Assembly (NCBI RefSeq): GCF_900107415.1
Contig: NZ_FNPX01000001.1
Location: 248,001-312,000, forward strand
Length of the DNA stretch: 64,000 nt
Source of the DNA: Jannaschia faecimaris
Lineage (GTDB): Bacteria > Pseudomonadota > Alphaproteobacteria > Rhodobacterales > Rhodobacteraceae
Direction of reading: 5' to 3'
The notes beneath the pieces are model-generated. The model worked only from the letters and a program-made list of their open reading frames with translations, did not search any database and was not told the origin of the DNA. Of the stretch, positions 63,055 to 64,000 are shown piece by piece. Position 1 is the first letter of the stretch, and each line of letters opens with the position of its first letter. The translations under genes and the position numbers were made by a program.

Positions 63055-64000
63055 CAAAGCTCCCCATCACCTGCGGCTTCATTCCCGCGTTGCGTAATTT
63101 TTGCAGGAAAACCGGGAAAGCGGACAGGTCGCGAATTTCGGGCAGGTCGGTCAGGCGGCGTGGGCCGGGTCCGGTGATTTCCCGCATCACGTTATTTACC
63201 TTTTCCTTTGGGTTCACGACGAAATCCGCAAGCGTCCAAAGGTGAAGGCGCGCAGCAACGCCGGGGGCCTTCAGCTCACGCAGGAAGGCAAGCTCGGCGC
63301 GTTGCAGGCGCGCAGCCTCGGTTTTCACCTCGTCGAACTCCATGTTTGACGTATGCAGCGGCACGGCCCATGCCCCCGAGATCACAACGAGAGTCGCGTT
63401 CGGATCTCGGGCCAGAAATGCCCCTATCTCGGGTTGGTCGTTCGGCCCGAAGAAGAAGCTCTGCCGCTCTCCTCGGGTGGACCACAGAAGATTGGTCAGG
63501 AACTGCTCCGGCCGATAGTCGCGCAGCGCGGCGCTGTCGGACAGACAACCGTTGATCACGGTCTCACCGCCCGCGAATTGAACACGGTCAGGGTGATAGA
63601 GATGCCCGTGCACGCGACCACCCAAACGCCGCGCGAGCCAGGGTTGGACCTCCTCGAACAGATCCTCGAACCCGCAGAAAACGTTGTAGCGCGCAGCGGT
63701 GATCCCGTTTTCCAAACCGGGCGACGGAAAGCGGGCCTGCGAATAAAGACCGGGCCGGCCCTGCCCCCGACGTTCGTTCGCCTTGGAAAACACGCGATCG
63801 ATCTTGCCCGGATTGGGCTCCCCCCGCCGAGTAACAGGACGGTTGTCATCCAGAAACGTCTGGTACAGCTTATCTGCCCGTGGCCAGATCTTGCGGGCGA
63901 CGAAGCAATCCGAGCGCTCCAGCAAGGGCTGGTGGTCATCGTAGAAGATATGCGGCTTTCCATACACGTCGAACTTGGACAACGTCAGGGAGCGGCTCTC
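63044..64000 (-). CDS. C-terminal part of a DUF5928-like branching glycosyltransferase (partial)
   Basis: Frame open from the window edge to a stop at 63044 (about 318 codons visible), so the N-terminus lies outside. GKPHIFYDDHQPLLERSDCFVARKIWP, PNPGKIDRVFSKANERR, VHGHLYHPDRVQFAGGETVING and LWSTRGERQSFFFGPND resemble, from memory, the C-terminal half of Rhodobacteraceae proteins with an N-terminal core-2/I-branching (GT14) domain and a DUF5928 tail. Those proteins often precede a NodH-like sulfotransferase, as here. A TTG at 63982 could be misread as a start, but the frame continues beyond it. Target glycan unknown. Confidence 0.6.
   Translation of the reverse strand, partial: ESRSLTLSKFDVYGKPHIFYDDHQPLLERSDCFVARKIWPRADKLYQTFLDDNRPVTRRGEPNPGKIDRVFSKANERRGQGRPGLYSQARFPSPGLENGITAARYNVFCGFEDLFEEVQPWLARRLGGRVHGHLYHPDRVQFAGGETVINGCLSDSAALRDYRPEQFLTNLLWSTRGERQSFFFGPNDQPEIGAFLARDPNATLVVISGAWAVPLHTSNMEFDEVKTEAARLQRAELAFLRELKAPGVAARLHLWTLADFVVNPKEKVNNVMREITGPGPRRLTDLPEIRDLSAFPVFLQKLRNAGMKPQVMGSFDGH

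Overview
The window is high-GC alphaproteobacterial DNA, most likely Rhodobacteraceae (Roseobacter group). Support: a CcrM-type GANTC methyltransferase; the order lptC-lptA-lptB-hpf-ptsN; short single-domain RNase D; an NDUFA9-like SDR; and a partial branching-type glycosyltransferase with a DUF5928-like tail next to a NodH-like sulfotransferase, a pair I associate with this family. No phage, transposase or CRISPR array was seen.

Left part (1-9.6 kb). A methyltransferase/GT2 fusion cut by the window edge and a GSCFA protein come first, then a GntR-type LacI repressor, tRNA-Arg(CCU) and a PglD/NeuD-type acetyltransferase. Next is a tightly coupled minus-strand operon (9625 down to 4802): acyltransferase, Gfo/Idh dehydrogenase, DegT aminotransferase, SDR epimerase and a second DegT aminotransferase. 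Three of these form a WbpD/WbpB/WbpE-like set, the logic of an acetamido-sugar (2,3-diacetamido-uronate type) nucleotide-sugar pathway.

Middle part (10-35 kb) is a Wzx/Wzy-type exopolysaccharide locus. It opens with two large repeat proteins: a right-handed beta-helix protein and a dimethylformamidase-like/DUF4082/cadherin protein. Neither has an N-terminal signal peptide, and both end in an acidic residue plus hydrophobic residues, as type I secretion substrates do. A Crp-like regulator follows. A minus-strand operon carries ExoF/Wza-like export protein, GT2, two GT4, a Wzz/ExoP-like protein with a degenerate kinase domain, and GDP-mannose 3,5-epimerase. A plus-strand set carries Wzy/ExoQ polymerase, then WecG, ExoY, UDP-xylose synthase, GT4 and Wzx. 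A LuxR-type regulator with a broken receiver domain and a second Crp-like regulator close the locus.

Right part (35-64 kb) is mostly core genome: cytochrome c lipoprotein, DEAD-box helicase, a membrane-tethered winged-helix protein, rnhB, ccrM, two L,D-transpeptidases, a CAP lipoprotein, queG, GST, mtgA, the GOGAT operon gltD-hydrolase-gltB, uppP, a MATE exporter, tRNA-Leu(CAG), rnd, lptCAB-hpf-ptsN, a sulfotransferase and the partial branching glycosyltransferase.

The most interesting material is in the exopolysaccharide locus: the two DUF4082 proteins, a 200-bp perfect in-frame repeat in one of them, a flippase whose conserved N-terminus implies an ATC start, the dead kinase and receiver domains, and the paired Crp regulators. 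Outside it, several unassigned palindromic operator-like sites stand out. All family assignments are by eye from translated sequence; no database search was run.
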